A stretch of DNA of 64,000 bases, taken from assembly GCA_017404145.1 (NCBI GenBank), contig JAFRCW010000022.1:1-64000 (forward strand). Reading direction: 5' to 3'. This DNA comes from Ruminococcus sp. Lineage in GTDB: Bacteria > Bacillota > Clostridia > Oscillospirales > Acutalibacteraceae. The stretch's first letter is position 1, and every line of letters begins with the position of its first letter. The notes under the pieces were generated by a model that did not search any database, was not told where the DNA came from, and saw only the letters and a program-made list of their open reading frames with translations. Positions 42,658 through 51,580 of the stretch are shown piece by piece. The position numbers and the translations under genes are program-made.

Positions 42658-43086
42658 ATGAATTTAACAGAAAGAATTGCTTATATCCGCGGCCTCTGCG
42701 AAGGCTTAAAGCTTGATGAGAACAAGGACGAGGTCAAGGTTCTCTCCGCGATCATCGATTTACTCGAGGATATGGCGTATGACGTTACCGATCTCGAGGA
42801 TGTTGTCGACGATGTATGCGATCAGGTGGACGAGATCGACGAGGATCTCTGTGAGGTAGAAGAGTTTGTCTATTCCGACGACTTCTGCGATTGCTGGAAT
42901 GACGAGGATGAGGACTTCTCCGACGACGACGCCTATTATGAGGTCACCTGCCCCGCCTGCGGCGAGACTACCGTTTTAGATGAAGAAGCGCTCCTCGGCG
43001 GCGAGATCGCTTGCCCCGGCTGCGGCGAGAAATTGGAATTTGACTTCTCCGAGCTTCTCGACGGCGAAGAAGAGACCGAAGAATAA
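42658..43086 (+). CDS. Acidic CD1247-type zinc-ribbon protein
   Basis: This 142-residue, very acidic protein has a helical N-terminal region (1-65, 'MNLTERIAYIRGLCEGLKL') like the CD1247 N-terminal domain seen downstream of efp in Clostridia. The C-terminus has a zinc ribbon with two CxxC pairs (CPAC and CPGC) about 20 residues apart. Other Cys (CDCW) lie in the linker. Function is unknown; co-transcription with efp (10-base gap) suggests a role in translation (inference). Ended by the hairpin at 43101-43139. Confidence 0.85.
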   Translation: MNLTERIAYIRGLCEGLKLDENKDEVKVLSAIIDLLEDMAYDVTDLEDVVDDVCDQVDEIDEDLCEVEEFVYSDDFCDCWNDEDEDFSDDDAYYEVTCPACGETTVLDEEALLGGEIACPGCGEKLEFDFSELLDGEEETEE

Positions 43087-43100
43087 TATCATTCACAACC

Positions 43101-43139
43101 AAAGCGCCTTTCGGATAGTATACCGAGAGGTGCTTTTTT
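43101..43139 (+). terminator. Terminator-like hairpin overlapping the yunB ribosome binding site
   Basis: The stem AAAGCGCCTTTCGG pairs with CCGAGAGGTGCTTT (G-U pairs included) and is followed by T's. The GAGAGG (43125-43130) of yunB is in the 3' arm and the ATG at 43140 begins where the T tract ends. Confidence 0.7.
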
Positions 43140-43784
43140 ATGCGTTGCAGACGAAAACTATCTAAGACACGCAGACGGGTTCGAAAATACATATGCATAC
43201 TTATTTCGCTGTTGCTGATCATGGTGTTTCTCTTTGAATTCTCTCTGAAGCGTCAGTTTACCGCGGTATTGATTACCGAGATGAAAAAGGCGGTCGAACT
43301 CTCCGTCTCACAGGCTGTCGAGGATTTTTTCTCACAGAATCAGGGGATCGCGGACGATTTAGCTGAGCTTCATTTTTCTTCTTCGGGAGTACAGGCGATC
43401 TCAACCGATGCAAAGAGGATCAATCTCATCAAAACCGGCGTTAGCAGACTGTCTCAGGAATATATCGACAAAGAAACGAGAGAAAACGGTATCGATATTC
43501 CGCTGGGCGAGCTGACCGGTCTGACACTGCTGTATGACGTCGGTCCCGTGATCCGGCTGAGCATCAGCTCCAAGCAGGCGGTACACTGTGAACTAATAAG
43601 CTCCTTTGAATCCGCGGGGATCAACCAGACGCTCCATCATATCACGCTGAGTGTCGAAACAGAGGTCACTGTATATAATCCCTATCGGATTCGTCAGCCG
43701 ATCGAAACGGAGACTTCCTACGAGGTCGCCCAGACGGTCATTGTCGGTACTGTCCCCTCATATTCCGGCGTAGTGACCTATTGA
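43140..43784 (+). CDS. yunB: Sporulation protein YunB
   Basis: This 214-residue membrane protein of the mother cell has a basic N-terminus, one membrane segment (about 18-37) and an extracytoplasmic YunB domain (PF09560): 'EMKKAVELSVSQAVEDF', 'IDIPLGELTGLTLL' and the C-terminal 'YEVAQTVIVGTVP' are family signatures. The gene is needed for normal spores in Bacillus, with an unclear function. The ribosome binding site is in the 3' arm of the terminator-like hairpin, so read-through from the efp operon would hide it, whereas a transcript starting inside the hairpin would not. No mother-cell promoter was identified. Confidence 0.88.
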   Translation: MRCRRKLSKTRRRVRKYICILISLLLIMVFLFEFSLKRQFTAVLITEMKKAVELSVSQAVEDFFSQNQGIADDLAELHFSSSGVQAISTDAKRINLIKTGVSRLSQEYIDKETRENGIDIPLGELTGLTLLYDVGPVIRLSISSKQAVHCELISSFESAGINQTLHHITLSVETEVTVYNPYRIRQPIETETSYEVAQTVIVGTVPSYSGVVTY

Positions 43785-43827
43785 TTTTTAATAAACTGTA
43801 AAAATCCTCTTTTTTGTTGTATTTCGC

Positions 43828-43856
43828 TTGAAAAACCATATATCTTGTGCTATACT
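43828..43856 (+). promoter_or_regulatory. Sigma-A promoter of the miaB operon
   Basis: TTGAAA (43828-43833), 17-base spacer, TATACT (43851-43856). Confidence 0.8.
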
Positions 43857-43890
43857 TCAATAGATAATACATAATTTGGGGGATTATGCC

Positions 43891-45291
43891 TTGGCTGTAC
43901 AAAACACCTTTTCCGACAGTCAAAGTGAATATCTGGCGCTGACTGCCGAGCTGATGGATATCCGCAAGAGGGGAGAGACCCCTTTAGCGTTTGTCCGCAC
44001 CTACGGATGTCAGCAGAATGTCGCCGACAGTGAGAAGATCAAGGGTATGCTCAAAGTGGCGGGATATTCTTTTACCGAGAATGTTGAAGACGCCGACTTC
44101 ATCCTTTTCAACACCTGCGCTGTCAGAGAACACGCCGAGGACAGAGTGTTCGGCAACGTCGGGGCTTTAAAGAAGCTCAAGCGCCGCCATCCGCAGATTC
44201 TGATCGCGCTGTGCGGCTGTATGATGGAAGAAAAGCACGTCGCCGACAGAATATACCAATCTTTTCCCTTTGTCGGTCTGGTGTTCGGCACCCACTGCCT
44301 GCATCAGTTCCCCGAGCTGCTGTATAAGAGCCTTGTCGACGGCAAGCGCGTGTTCGTCAGAGATAACGATGATAAGAAGGTCTATGAAGGAATCCCGACT
44401 TTTCGGGACGGCACTTTCAAGGGCTGGCTGCCGATCATGTACGGCTGCGACAATTTCTGCACCTACTGTATTGTCCCGTATGTCAGAGGCAGAGAACGCA
44501 GCCGTGAGCCTGAGGTGATTATCAACGAAGCGCGAGAGATGATCTCATCCGGCTTCAAGGACATCACCCTGCTTGGTCAGAACGTCAATTCTTACGGCAA
44601 GGGACTTTCTCCCCGCCCGACCTTTGCTCAGCTGATCGGTGAGATCGACAAGATCGAAGGCGACTATTGGCTTCGCTTTATGACCTCTCATCCGAAGGAC
44701 TGCACCAGAGAGCTGATCGACACCATCGCGCAGTCAAAGCACATCAGTCTGCATCTGCATCTGCCGTTTCAGTCCGGTTCTGACCGTATCCTTAAGGCGA
44801 TGAACCGTCATTATGACAGAGAAAAGTACCTTGCTATCGTCAACTACGCCAAAGAGAAGATCCCGAACGTTTCTCTGACCTCCGATGTGATCGTCGGCTT
44901 TCCGGGTGAGACGTATGAGGATTTTCAGCAGACGCTGTCGCTGATCCGTGAGGTCGGTTTTACCTCGCTGTTTACGTTCATCTATTCGCCTCGTGTCGGT
45001 ACTCCCGCGGCGTCTCTGGACGATCCCATCACCGCCGAAGAAAAGGGGAAGTGGTTCCAAGAGCTGCTTGATACCCAAGAGGAAATCGCCGCTTCCCGCT
45101 GCGCCTCTATGGTCTCAAAAGTCGAACGTGTCCTGATCGAAGAGAAGTCGAAGAAGGACGGATATCTTTCCGGCAGGACCTCGGGCAACATCATCGTCGA
45201 ATGTCCGGGTGACGAGAATTTGATCGGCACTTTCCAAAACGTTCAAATCACCGAGGCGAGAAACTGGATTTTAAAAGGCAGAATAACATAA
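43891..45291 (+). CDS. miaB: tRNA-2-methylthio-N6-isopentenyladenosine synthase
   Basis: This 466-residue radical SAM enzyme adds the methylthio group to i6A37 of tRNAs. The N-terminal UPF0004 domain has the auxiliary cluster Cys40, Cys76 and Cys110; the radical SAM cluster is Cys186, Cys190 and Cys193 in CDNFCTYC; a TRAM domain is at the C-terminus (about 400-465). The start is TTG at 43891, seven bases after GGGGGA; another TTG at 43876 overlaps that site. It leads the operon ylbF-mutS-mutL-miaA; MiaA makes its substrate. Confidence 0.96.
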   Translation: MAVQNTFSDSQSEYLALTAELMDIRKRGETPLAFVRTYGCQQNVADSEKIKGMLKVAGYSFTENVEDADFILFNTCAVREHAEDRVFGNVGALKKLKRRHPQILIALCGCMMEEKHVADRIYQSFPFVGLVFGTHCLHQFPELLYKSLVDGKRVFVRDNDDKKVYEGIPTFRDGTFKGWLPIMYGCDNFCTYCIVPYVRGRERSREPEVIINEAREMISSGFKDITLLGQNVNSYGKGLSPRPTFAQLIGEIDKIEGDYWLRFMTSHPKDCTRELIDTIAQSKHISLHLHLPFQSGSDRILKAMNRHYDREKYLAIVNYAKEKIPNVSLTSDVIVGFPGETYEDFQQTLSLIREVGFTSLFTFIYSPRVGTPAASLDDPITAEEKGKWFQELLDTQEEIAASRCASMVSKVERVLIEEKSKKDGYLSGRTSGNIIVECPGDENLIGTFQNVQITEARNWILKGRIT

Positions 45292-45330
45292 TATAATCAA
45301 CGAATTATAATTCTAAAGGAGAAATATAAA

Positions 45331-45735
45331 ATGGATTTAATCGAAATGACCAGAAACTTAGGACGCGCGATCCAGAAAGAAGATTTTTATCTGAATTATA
45401 CACAGGCGAAGAACGACGCCGACGCCGACGAAACGTTACAGAATCTGATCGGCGAATTTAACCTTAAGCGGATCGCCATCAATCACGAAGCCTGCAAAGA
45501 GGACCGCGACGAGGACAAGCTCAAGACTCTCAACGAAGAGATGCGTACGCTCTATTCCGACATTATGTCCAACGAGCATATGGTCGCTTATAACAGCGCG
45601 AAAGAGGAGTATGACCGCGTGATGCAGCGTGTGCTGGCGATCATCAACCAGTGTGCGCAGGGCGAGGATCCCGACACCACCGATTTTTCCGAGGACTGCA
45701 CCCACGACTGCTCCACCTGCGGAGGATGCCACTGA
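45331..45735 (+). CDS. YlbF/YmcA-family (RicA-like) protein with Cys tail
   Basis: This 134-residue helical protein belongs to the YlbF/YmcA family (PF06133), whose members form the Y (Ric) complex that partners RNase Y. The position after miaB matches ymcA (ricA) in Bacillus. The C-terminus ends in Cys123-x3-Cys127-x2-Cys130-x2-Cys133, suited to bind an iron-sulfur cluster or zinc; the Bacillus complex carries 4Fe-4S clusters. AAAGGAG precedes the ATG. It is followed by a heptamer array and two family B hairpins before mutS. Confidence 0.88.
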   Translation: MDLIEMTRNLGRAIQKEDFYLNYTQAKNDADADETLQNLIGEFNLKRIAINHEACKEDRDEDKLKTLNEEMRTLYSDIMSNEHMVAYNSAKEEYDRVMQRVLAIINQCAQGEDPDTTDFSEDCTHDCSTCGGCH

Positions 45736-45737
45736 TT

Positions 45738-45793
45738 AGTGCAGAGTGCATAGTGCAGAGTGCAGAGTGCAGAGTGCATAGTGCAGAGTAATA
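45738..45793. repeat. Heptamer array, unit AGTGCAG
   Basis: Eight successive 7-base units (AGTGCAG or AGTGCAT, last AGTAATA), starting 3 bases after the ylbF stop. The longest heptamer array in the window. Confidence 0.9.
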
Positions 45794-45794
45794 C

Positions 45795-45820
45795 TGTAGG
45801 GGAGGGTCTTGACCCTCCCG
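45795..45820 (+). repeat. Hairpin family B, copy 17
   Basis: TGTAGGGGAGGG, loop TCTTGA, CCCTCCCG; the same stem type as copies 1, 2 and 9. It abuts the heptamer array. Confidence 0.85.
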
Positions 45821-45853
45821 CCCTACGACTCTCTTTGACGTAGGTTTTATTTC

Positions 45854-45885
45854 ATAGGGCACGATGACCACATCGTGCCGAAAGA
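45854..45885 (+). repeat. Hairpin family B, copy 18
   Basis: ATAGGG with arms CACGATG-ACCA-CATCGTG and the tail CCGAAAGATTATG, 29 bases before mutS. Confidence 0.8.
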
Positions 45886-45913
45886 TTATGAACTCTAAGA
45901 AGGTGAACCATCC

Positions 45914-48508
45914 ATGGCAGAGCTGTCTCCGATGATGAAGCAGTATTTTAACATCAAAGAACAGAATAAAGACTCGATACTTTTCTTCAGACTCGGCGAC
46001 TTCTACGAGATGTTCTACGACGACGCGAAGCTCGCGTCCAAGGAGCTGGAACTCACCCTGACCGGCAGAGACTGCGGACAGGAGGAGCGCGCCCCGATGT
46101 GCGGCGTGCCGTTCCACTCCGCCGAGGCATATATCGCCCGCTTGGTGCAGAAGGGCTACAAGGTCGCGATCTGTGAACAGACGGAAGATCCCGCTCTTGC
46201 CAAGGGTATCGTCAAGCGCGACATCATCCGTGTGGTGACGCCCGGTACCGTGATGGAAAGTTCTATGCTCGACGAGAGCAAGAATAACTATATCTGTTCT
46301 GTCTTTTGTGAGAAGCGTTATATCGGCGTGAGCTTCTGTGATATCTCCACCGGTCAGCTCTTTGTCACCCAGTTTAAAGCGAACACTGCCTATGACGAGC
46401 TAAAAGACCAGCTGACTTCTTATTCTCCGAAGGAGCTGCTGCTCGGCGGCAGTATCAAGAAGAACGAAGCGTTTTTGAAGTTCGTCAGAGAAAAGCTCGG
46501 CTGCGCCGTCACACTTCCCGATGATTCCCTGTATGGATTATTGGAGTGCAACAATCTGATCAAAAAGCAGTTCTCCAAGGAACAGTGCGATCAGCTTTGT
46601 GATATGCGTGAGGTCAGCGTTTCCTTGGGCGTCCTGCTCTCCTATCTGAAAGAGACCCAAAAGACCGGACTCGAGCGGATCGATACCATCGAGTTCTATC
46701 TCAAAGAGCAGTTTATGAAGCTCGATTATAACACCAAGCGAAATCTCGAACTGACCCAGACGATGCTGACGAAAGAGAAAAAGCACAGTCTTTTGTGGGT
46801 GTTGGACAAGACCAAGACCGCGATGGGCAAACGTCTGATCCGCTACTGGGTCGAGCATCCTTTGATGAATATTACGGCGATTTTGAAACGTCAGAACGCG
46901 GTGGACGAGCTGTATAGTGATACGATGCTGCGTATGGAGCTTGTTGCCGATATGAGCGGTATTTTTGATATCGAACGTCTGATGACTAAGATCGTCTACG
47001 GCTCCGCCAACGCGAGAGAGCTGCGTTCTTTATCTTCTGCGTTACTGCATATTCCCGCGCTGAGAGACAAGCTCTCCGACGCGAAGTCAAAGAAACTTTG
47101 TGAGCTGTACCAAGCGCTTGATCCTTTAGAGGATATCACTGCGCTGATCGAGAACGCGATCGACGACGATCCTCCCTTCACCGTCAGAGAGGGCGGGATG
47201 ATCCGAAAGGGTTATTCCGAAGAGCTTGACACCATTCAGTCGGATATGACCGATTCCACCTCACTCTTGGCGCGTATCGAACTCGAAGAAAAGCAGAAGA
47301 CCGGTATTCCGAAATTAAAGGTCGGCTACAACCGTGTGTTCGGCTACTACATAGAGGTCACCAATTCCTACAAGCATATGGTGCCCGAAACCTATATCAG
47401 AAAACAGACCCTTACCAACTGCGAGAGATTTATTACCCAAGAGCTCAAAGAGCTCGAGTCGAGAATCCTCGGCGCAAAGGACAGAGCGGTCGCATTGGAA
47501 TATGAACTGTTCGTCGCTGTCCGCAACACCGTTGCCGCGGAGCTCTCCCGAATTGAGAGTACCGCCAAGGCGGTCGCCGAACTGGATGTTCTCCTTTCCT
47601 TGGCGACGGTAGCGTCCGATTCCCGCTACACCCGTCCGGAGATCACGCAGGGCGCCGGTATCGTCCTCAAAGACAGCCGCCATCCCGTGGTAGAGGCGCT
47701 GCTCGATTCCTCTGTATTCGTTCCGAACGATGTGATGCTTGATTCTGACCAGAACCGTATCGCTGTCATCACCGGCCCCAATATGGCGGGCAAGTCCACC
47801 TATATGCGTCAGGTCGCTTTGATCGTCCTGATGGCGCAGATGGGCTCTTTCGTTCCCGCGTCCTATGCGGAGATCGGTTTAGTAGATGCGATCTATACCA
47901 GAGTCGGCGCGTCCGACGACCTCGCCTCCGGTCAGTCTACCTTTATGGTGGAGATGAACGAGGTGGCGAATATCGTGAAGAACGCTACATCCCGCAGTCT
48001 GCTGATCCTCGATGAGATCGGCAGAGGTACCTCCACCTACGACGGTATGAGTATCGCGCAGGCGGTGCTGGAGTTTGTCGCCGATAAAAAACGCTTGGGC
48101 GCAAAAGCGCTTTTTGCGACACATTATCATGAACTGACCGTTTTGGAAGAGACTATCGACGGCGTCAAGAATTATAATATCGCCGTCAAGAAGCGCGGCG
48201 ACGACATCACCTTTTTGAGAAGGATCGTCCGCGGCGGCGCCGACGACAGCTATGGTATCGAGGTAGCAAAGCTCGCCGGCGTTCCCGACAGTATCATCAG
48301 CCGCGCCAAAGAGATTTTGAAAGAGCTGATCACCTCAGCGCCGCAAAGAGTTTTTGAAAGAAAAGAAGAGGACTTATCCTTGCAGATGACGCTTGCGCCG
48401 ACCTTCGACGACTCTGTCACCGAAAAGCTCAGATCGATCGACGTCAATACCCTCACCCCGATCGAAGCGATGAACCTCTTGTATGAGCTGAAGAGAATGG
48501 TAGATTAA
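45914..48508 (+). CDS. mutS: DNA mismatch repair protein MutS
   Basis: This 864-residue protein recognises mismatches. The N-terminal mismatch-binding domain has the Phe-x-Glu motif in 'FYEMFYDDAK', the Walker A is GPNMAGKST (621-629), 'STFMVEMNEVANI' and 'DEIGRGTSTYDGMSIA' follow, and the C-terminus has a helix-turn-helix. Length and motifs fit MutS1. GAAGGTGA lies upstream of the ATG. It is co-transcribed with mutL and miaA, as in many Firmicutes. Confidence 0.98.
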   Translation: MAELSPMMKQYFNIKEQNKDSILFFRLGDFYEMFYDDAKLASKELELTLTGRDCGQEERAPMCGVPFHSAEAYIARLVQKGYKVAICEQTEDPALAKGIVKRDIIRVVTPGTVMESSMLDESKNNYICSVFCEKRYIGVSFCDISTGQLFVTQFKANTAYDELKDQLTSYSPKELLLGGSIKKNEAFLKFVREKLGCAVTLPDDSLYGLLECNNLIKKQFSKEQCDQLCDMREVSVSLGVLLSYLKETQKTGLERIDTIEFYLKEQFMKLDYNTKRNLELTQTMLTKEKKHSLLWVLDKTKTAMGKRLIRYWVEHPLMNITAILKRQNAVDELYSDTMLRMELVADMSGIFDIERLMTKIVYGSANARELRSLSSALLHIPALRDKLSDAKSKKLCELYQALDPLEDITALIENAIDDDPPFTVREGGMIRKGYSEELDTIQSDMTDSTSLLARIELEEKQKTGIPKLKVGYNRVFGYYIEVTNSYKHMVPETYIRKQTLTNCERFITQELKELESRILGAKDRAVALEYELFVAVRNTVAAELSRIESTAKAVAELDVLLSLATVASDSRYTRPEITQGAGIVLKDSRHPVVEALLDSSVFVPNDVMLDSDQNRIAVITGPNMAGKSTYMRQVALIVLMAQMGSFVPASYAEIGLVDAIYTRVGASDDLASGQSTFMVEMNEVANIVKNATSRSLLILDEIGRGTSTYDGMSIAQAVLEFVADKKRLGAKALFATHYHELTVLEETIDGVKNYNIAVKKRGDDITFLRRIVRGGADDSYGIEVAKLAGVPDSIISRAKEILKELITSAPQRVFERKEEDLSLQMTLAPTFDDSVTEKLRSIDVNTLTPIEAMNLLYELKRMVD

Positions 48509-48512
48509 GTAT

Positions 48513-48533
48513 AATGAGGAATTAGGAATGAGG
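48513..48533. repeat. Heptamer array, unit AATGAGG/AATTAGG
   Basis: Three 7-base units just after the mutS stop; it is an inverted counterpart of 48591-48625. Confidence 0.75.
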
Positions 48534-48590
48534 ATTTGTCGGCGGGACACCTGCACCCGATTAATAATTGTTCGAGCAAGGCGAGAAACC

Positions 48591-48625
48591 ATAATTCCTA
48601 ACTCCTAATTCCAAATTCCTAATTA
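48591..48625. repeat. Heptamer array, unit CTAATTC
   Basis: Five 7-base units (ATAATTC, CTAACTC, CTAATTC, CAAATTC, CTAATTA) just before the mutL ribosome binding site. Confidence 0.8.
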
Positions 48626-48641
48626 AATGAAAGGAGCCGCT

Positions 48642-50639
48642 ATGGGCAGAATCAATATTCTGGATAAGCATACCGCAGAACTGATTGCCGCGGGAGAAGT
48701 TGTCGAAAGACCGTCTTCCGTCATCAAAGAGCTTGTCGAAAATTCCATAGACGCGGGCGCGACCGCCGTCACCGTTGAGATCAAAAACGGCGGCGTTACC
48801 TTTATGCGCGTATCCGATAACGGCTCCGGAATTCTCAGGGAAGATGTACGTCCCGCTTTTATCCGTCATGCAACTTCAAAGGTGAAAGCGGAAGAGGATC
48901 TCGACTGTATCGCGACTCTTGGATTCAGGGGAGAGGCATTATGTTCCGTTTCTTCCGTCTCTCATCTGGAACTTTTGACCAAAGCAAGAGAAGAAGAGAT
49001 CGGTACCCGCTGTCTGATCGACGGCGGCGAGGAACGGCTGCTCGAAGACGCGGGCTGTCCTATCGGCACGACCATCATCGTCCGCGACTTATTCTATAAC
49101 GTTCCCGCGAGAATGAAGTTTTTGAAAACCGATCTGTCCGAGGGCAACGCAGTTTCTAATGTCATCGATAAAATCGCGCTGTCACACCCCGAGGTCGCGA
49201 TCACCTATATCAAGGACTCCAAGCTCGCGCTGAAAACTGCGGGCGACGGCAAGCTGCTGTCGGCGATCTATGCTGTGTACGGCAGAGAGTTTGCGAACGG
49301 TTTGATACCGGTATCGTATGAGATGGGCGGCGTCAAGGTGGAAGGATATGTTTCCCGCCCCGAGAACGCCCGCTCCAACCGCAATATGCAGAACTTCTTT
49401 ATCAACCACCGCTATGTGATCTGTAAGACGGCGATGGCGGCAATTTCCGAAGCATGCAAAGGCTCTGTGATGATCGGAAAGTTCCCCTCCTGCGTCATCA
49501 ATATCGATATGTCTTTCTCCGCGGTGGATGTCAATGTGCATCCGACAAAGCTGGAGGTCCGGTTTTTAAACGAGCGTCCTGTCTTCGACGCGGTGTATCA
49601 CGCGGTCAAGTCAGCGCTGTTAAACGGCGAGAAACGGATCGAAGCGTCCTTCCCGTCCCGGAAGGCTCCCGCTGTCAACCCCTTTGAGCTGTATAAAAAG
49701 GCTTCACGCGAAAAGGAAGAGAACAAAGCGCCCGCTTCTTTCCCGCAGGCGTCTGTCAAGACCGCCGGATCATCCGAAAAGAAGCCTGCGTCAGACGAGT
49801 TGTTCGCGATGCTGGATCATCCCGTTGCCGTCAAGAAGCCGACTGTGATCAACCGAACTTCCGTGCTGTCCGATTCCGCCGATCCGTTTGAGCTGTATTC
49901 TAAGCAGGCGCAGAAAAACGAGGAGAAGAAGCAGAGAGCCATCGATATCGCCAAAGCAGACAAAGCGGCTCGGGAAGCAGTCACAGCTCCGACCGAAACC
50001 GTTTTGGAGATCCCACAGTCCGATGAAACATCCCCTCAGGAGCCCAAGCCGCTGATAGCGACCGATGATAATGATTACAGATACATCGGAGAAGCCTTCA
50101 AAACTTATATTATCATCGAGAAGAATCCCCGCGAGCTGATGCTGATTGATAAACACGCGGCGCATGAACGTATCATTTATGAAAAGTTGAAGCGTGATAA
50201 GGGTTCCGGCTACAGCCAGCTGCTGCTGGAACCGATCACCCTGACGCTGAATAAAATCGACTATGATAACGCGATCCTGAACAAGGACGTCTTGATGGAG
50301 GCGGGCTTTGATATCGATTCCTTCGGATCGGGTATGATCATTATCAGAAGCGCTCCGCAGTATCTCTCTTTCGACGATATCGCGCTGTCGGTCGAAGAAA
50401 TGGTCGGATATTTGTCGCAGAACAAGAAAGAGATCAGAAGCGAAAAGATGGAGTGGATCTATCACAACATATCCTGCCGCGCCGCGATCAAGGGTGGCGA
50501 CTTCAGCACCGACGAGGAGCTGATCGAGCTTGCGAAAAAGGTGGAGGATGAAGATATCCGCCACTGTCCGCACGGCAGACCCGTCTGTGTGATCCTGAAA
50601 AAACGCGAGCTGGAAAAGCTGTTCGGTAGAATCGTATGA
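48642..50639 (+). CDS. mutL: DNA mismatch repair protein MutL (endonuclease type)
   Basis: This 665-residue protein couples mismatch recognition to strand incision. The GHKL ATPase head has 'ELVENSIDAGA', 'VSDNGSGI' and 'TLGFRGEAL'. A low-complexity linker (about 345-480) leads to the dimer/endonuclease domain with 'DKHAAHERIIYE' (usual DQHAxxERxxxE; Lys replaces Gln), 'SCRAAIKGGD' and 'CPHGRP', so it is the nicking type used by bacteria lacking MutH. The ATG at 48642 is 5 bases after AAAGGAG. The stop overlaps miaA by 4 bases. Confidence 0.96.
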   Translation: MGRINILDKHTAELIAAGEVVERPSSVIKELVENSIDAGATAVTVEIKNGGVTFMRVSDNGSGILREDVRPAFIRHATSKVKAEEDLDCIATLGFRGEALCSVSSVSHLELLTKAREEEIGTRCLIDGGEERLLEDAGCPIGTTIIVRDLFYNVPARMKFLKTDLSEGNAVSNVIDKIALSHPEVAITYIKDSKLALKTAGDGKLLSAIYAVYGREFANGLIPVSYEMGGVKVEGYVSRPENARSNRNMQNFFINHRYVICKTAMAAISEACKGSVMIGKFPSCVINIDMSFSAVDVNVHPTKLEVRFLNERPVFDAVYHAVKSALLNGEKRIEASFPSRKAPAVNPFELYKKASREKEENKAPASFPQASVKTAGSSEKKPASDELFAMLDHPVAVKKPTVINRTSVLSDSADPFELYSKQAQKNEEKKQRAIDIAKADKAAREAVTAPTETVLEIPQSDETSPQEPKPLIATDDNDYRYIGEAFKTYIIIEKNPRELMLIDKHAAHERIIYEKLKRDKGSGYSQLLLEPITLTLNKIDYDNAILNKDVLMEAGFDIDSFGSGMIIIRSAPQYLSFDDIALSVEEMVGYLSQNKKEIRSEKMEWIYHNISCRAAIKGGDFSTDEELIELAKKVEDEDIRHCPHGRPVCVILKKRELEKLFGRIV

Positions 50640-51580
50640 AAAAGATATTTGTCACCGCTGTGGTAGGTCCCACCGCTTCGGGAAAGACCGCTTTGTCCGT
50701 AGAGCTATGTAAGGTACTGTCCGGAGAGGTCGTTTCCGCCGATTCGATGCAGATCTACCGCCATATGGATATCGCTACCGCGAAGCCGACCGAAGAAGAA
50801 AAGCAAGGGATAGAGCACCATCTGATGGACTTCTTAGAGCCGTCAGAGCGTTTCTCCGTTGCCGCCTACTGTGATTTGGCAAAAAAGGAGATCGAGGATA
50901 TCGCCGTCAGGGGGAAGCTGCCTGTGATCGTCGGCGGTACGGGTTTATATGTCGATTCCCTTTTGAATAACGTTTCTTTCGCTGAGCTCGATTTTGACGA
51001 TGATGTCAGAGAAGAACTGCGTCAAGAATGCGAGGAGAAGGGCGTCGACGCGCTGCTTGATCAGGTCAGAGAATTCGATCCCGAATCGTATGAGAGACTG
51101 AAAGAGGGAAGAAACCCCAAGCGGATCATCCGCTGTATCGAGGTCTATCGCCTGACCGGCAAAACACAGACACAGCTGAACCGCGAGGCGCTTTTGTCCG
51201 CTTCTCCGTATAAGGCGGTCAAAATCGGATTGAAGTCTGATGACAGACAGTATTTATACGACAGGATCAACCTCAGAGTTGATCAGATGCTGGACTTGGG
51301 GCTTTTGGAAGAAGCACAAAGGTATTATCAAGAGAATATCGGACAGACCGCGCTTGCCGCGATCGGTTATAAGGAGCTCAAGCCCTATTTAGATAACGAG
51401 AAATCACTGGATGAGTGTGTGGAAAGTCTTAAACAAGCCACCCGCCGCTACGCGAAACGGCAGTTGACTTGGTTTATGAGAGATCCCGCGATTCACTGGT
51501 TTGATATCGATCAACAAAGCTTTGATGAGATACTTGGTTCATCATTGGCATTGATAAAGGAAAATTCTTATGGAGAATAA
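50636..51580 (+). CDS. miaA: tRNA dimethylallyltransferase
   Basis: This 314-residue enzyme puts the isopentenyl group on A37 of tRNAs that read UNN codons, the substrate for MiaB encoded 7 kb upstream in the same operon. The P-loop 'VVGPTASGKTALSVELC', 'SADSMQIYRHMDIATAKP' and 'VGGTGLYVDSLL' are signatures. The start overlaps the mutL stop (ATGA), and the stop overlaps the next gene by 11 bases. Confidence 0.97.
   Translation: MKKIFVTAVVGPTASGKTALSVELCKVLSGEVVSADSMQIYRHMDIATAKPTEEEKQGIEHHLMDFLEPSERFSVAAYCDLAKKEIEDIAVRGKLPVIVGGTGLYVDSLLNNVSFAELDFDDDVREELRQECEEKGVDALLDQVREFDPESYERLKEGRNPKRIIRCIEVYRLTGKTQTQLNREALLSASPYKAVKIGLKSDDRQYLYDRINLRVDQMLDLGLLEEAQRYYQENIGQTALAAIGYKELKPYLDNEKSLDECVESLKQATRRYAKRQLTWFMRDPAIHWFDIDQQSFDEILGSSLALIKENSYGE

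Noticed and set aside
45738..45793. Possible CRISPR array
   Set aside because: The repeats are 7 bases long and contiguous, with no spacers and no cas genes nearby; this is a tandem array.
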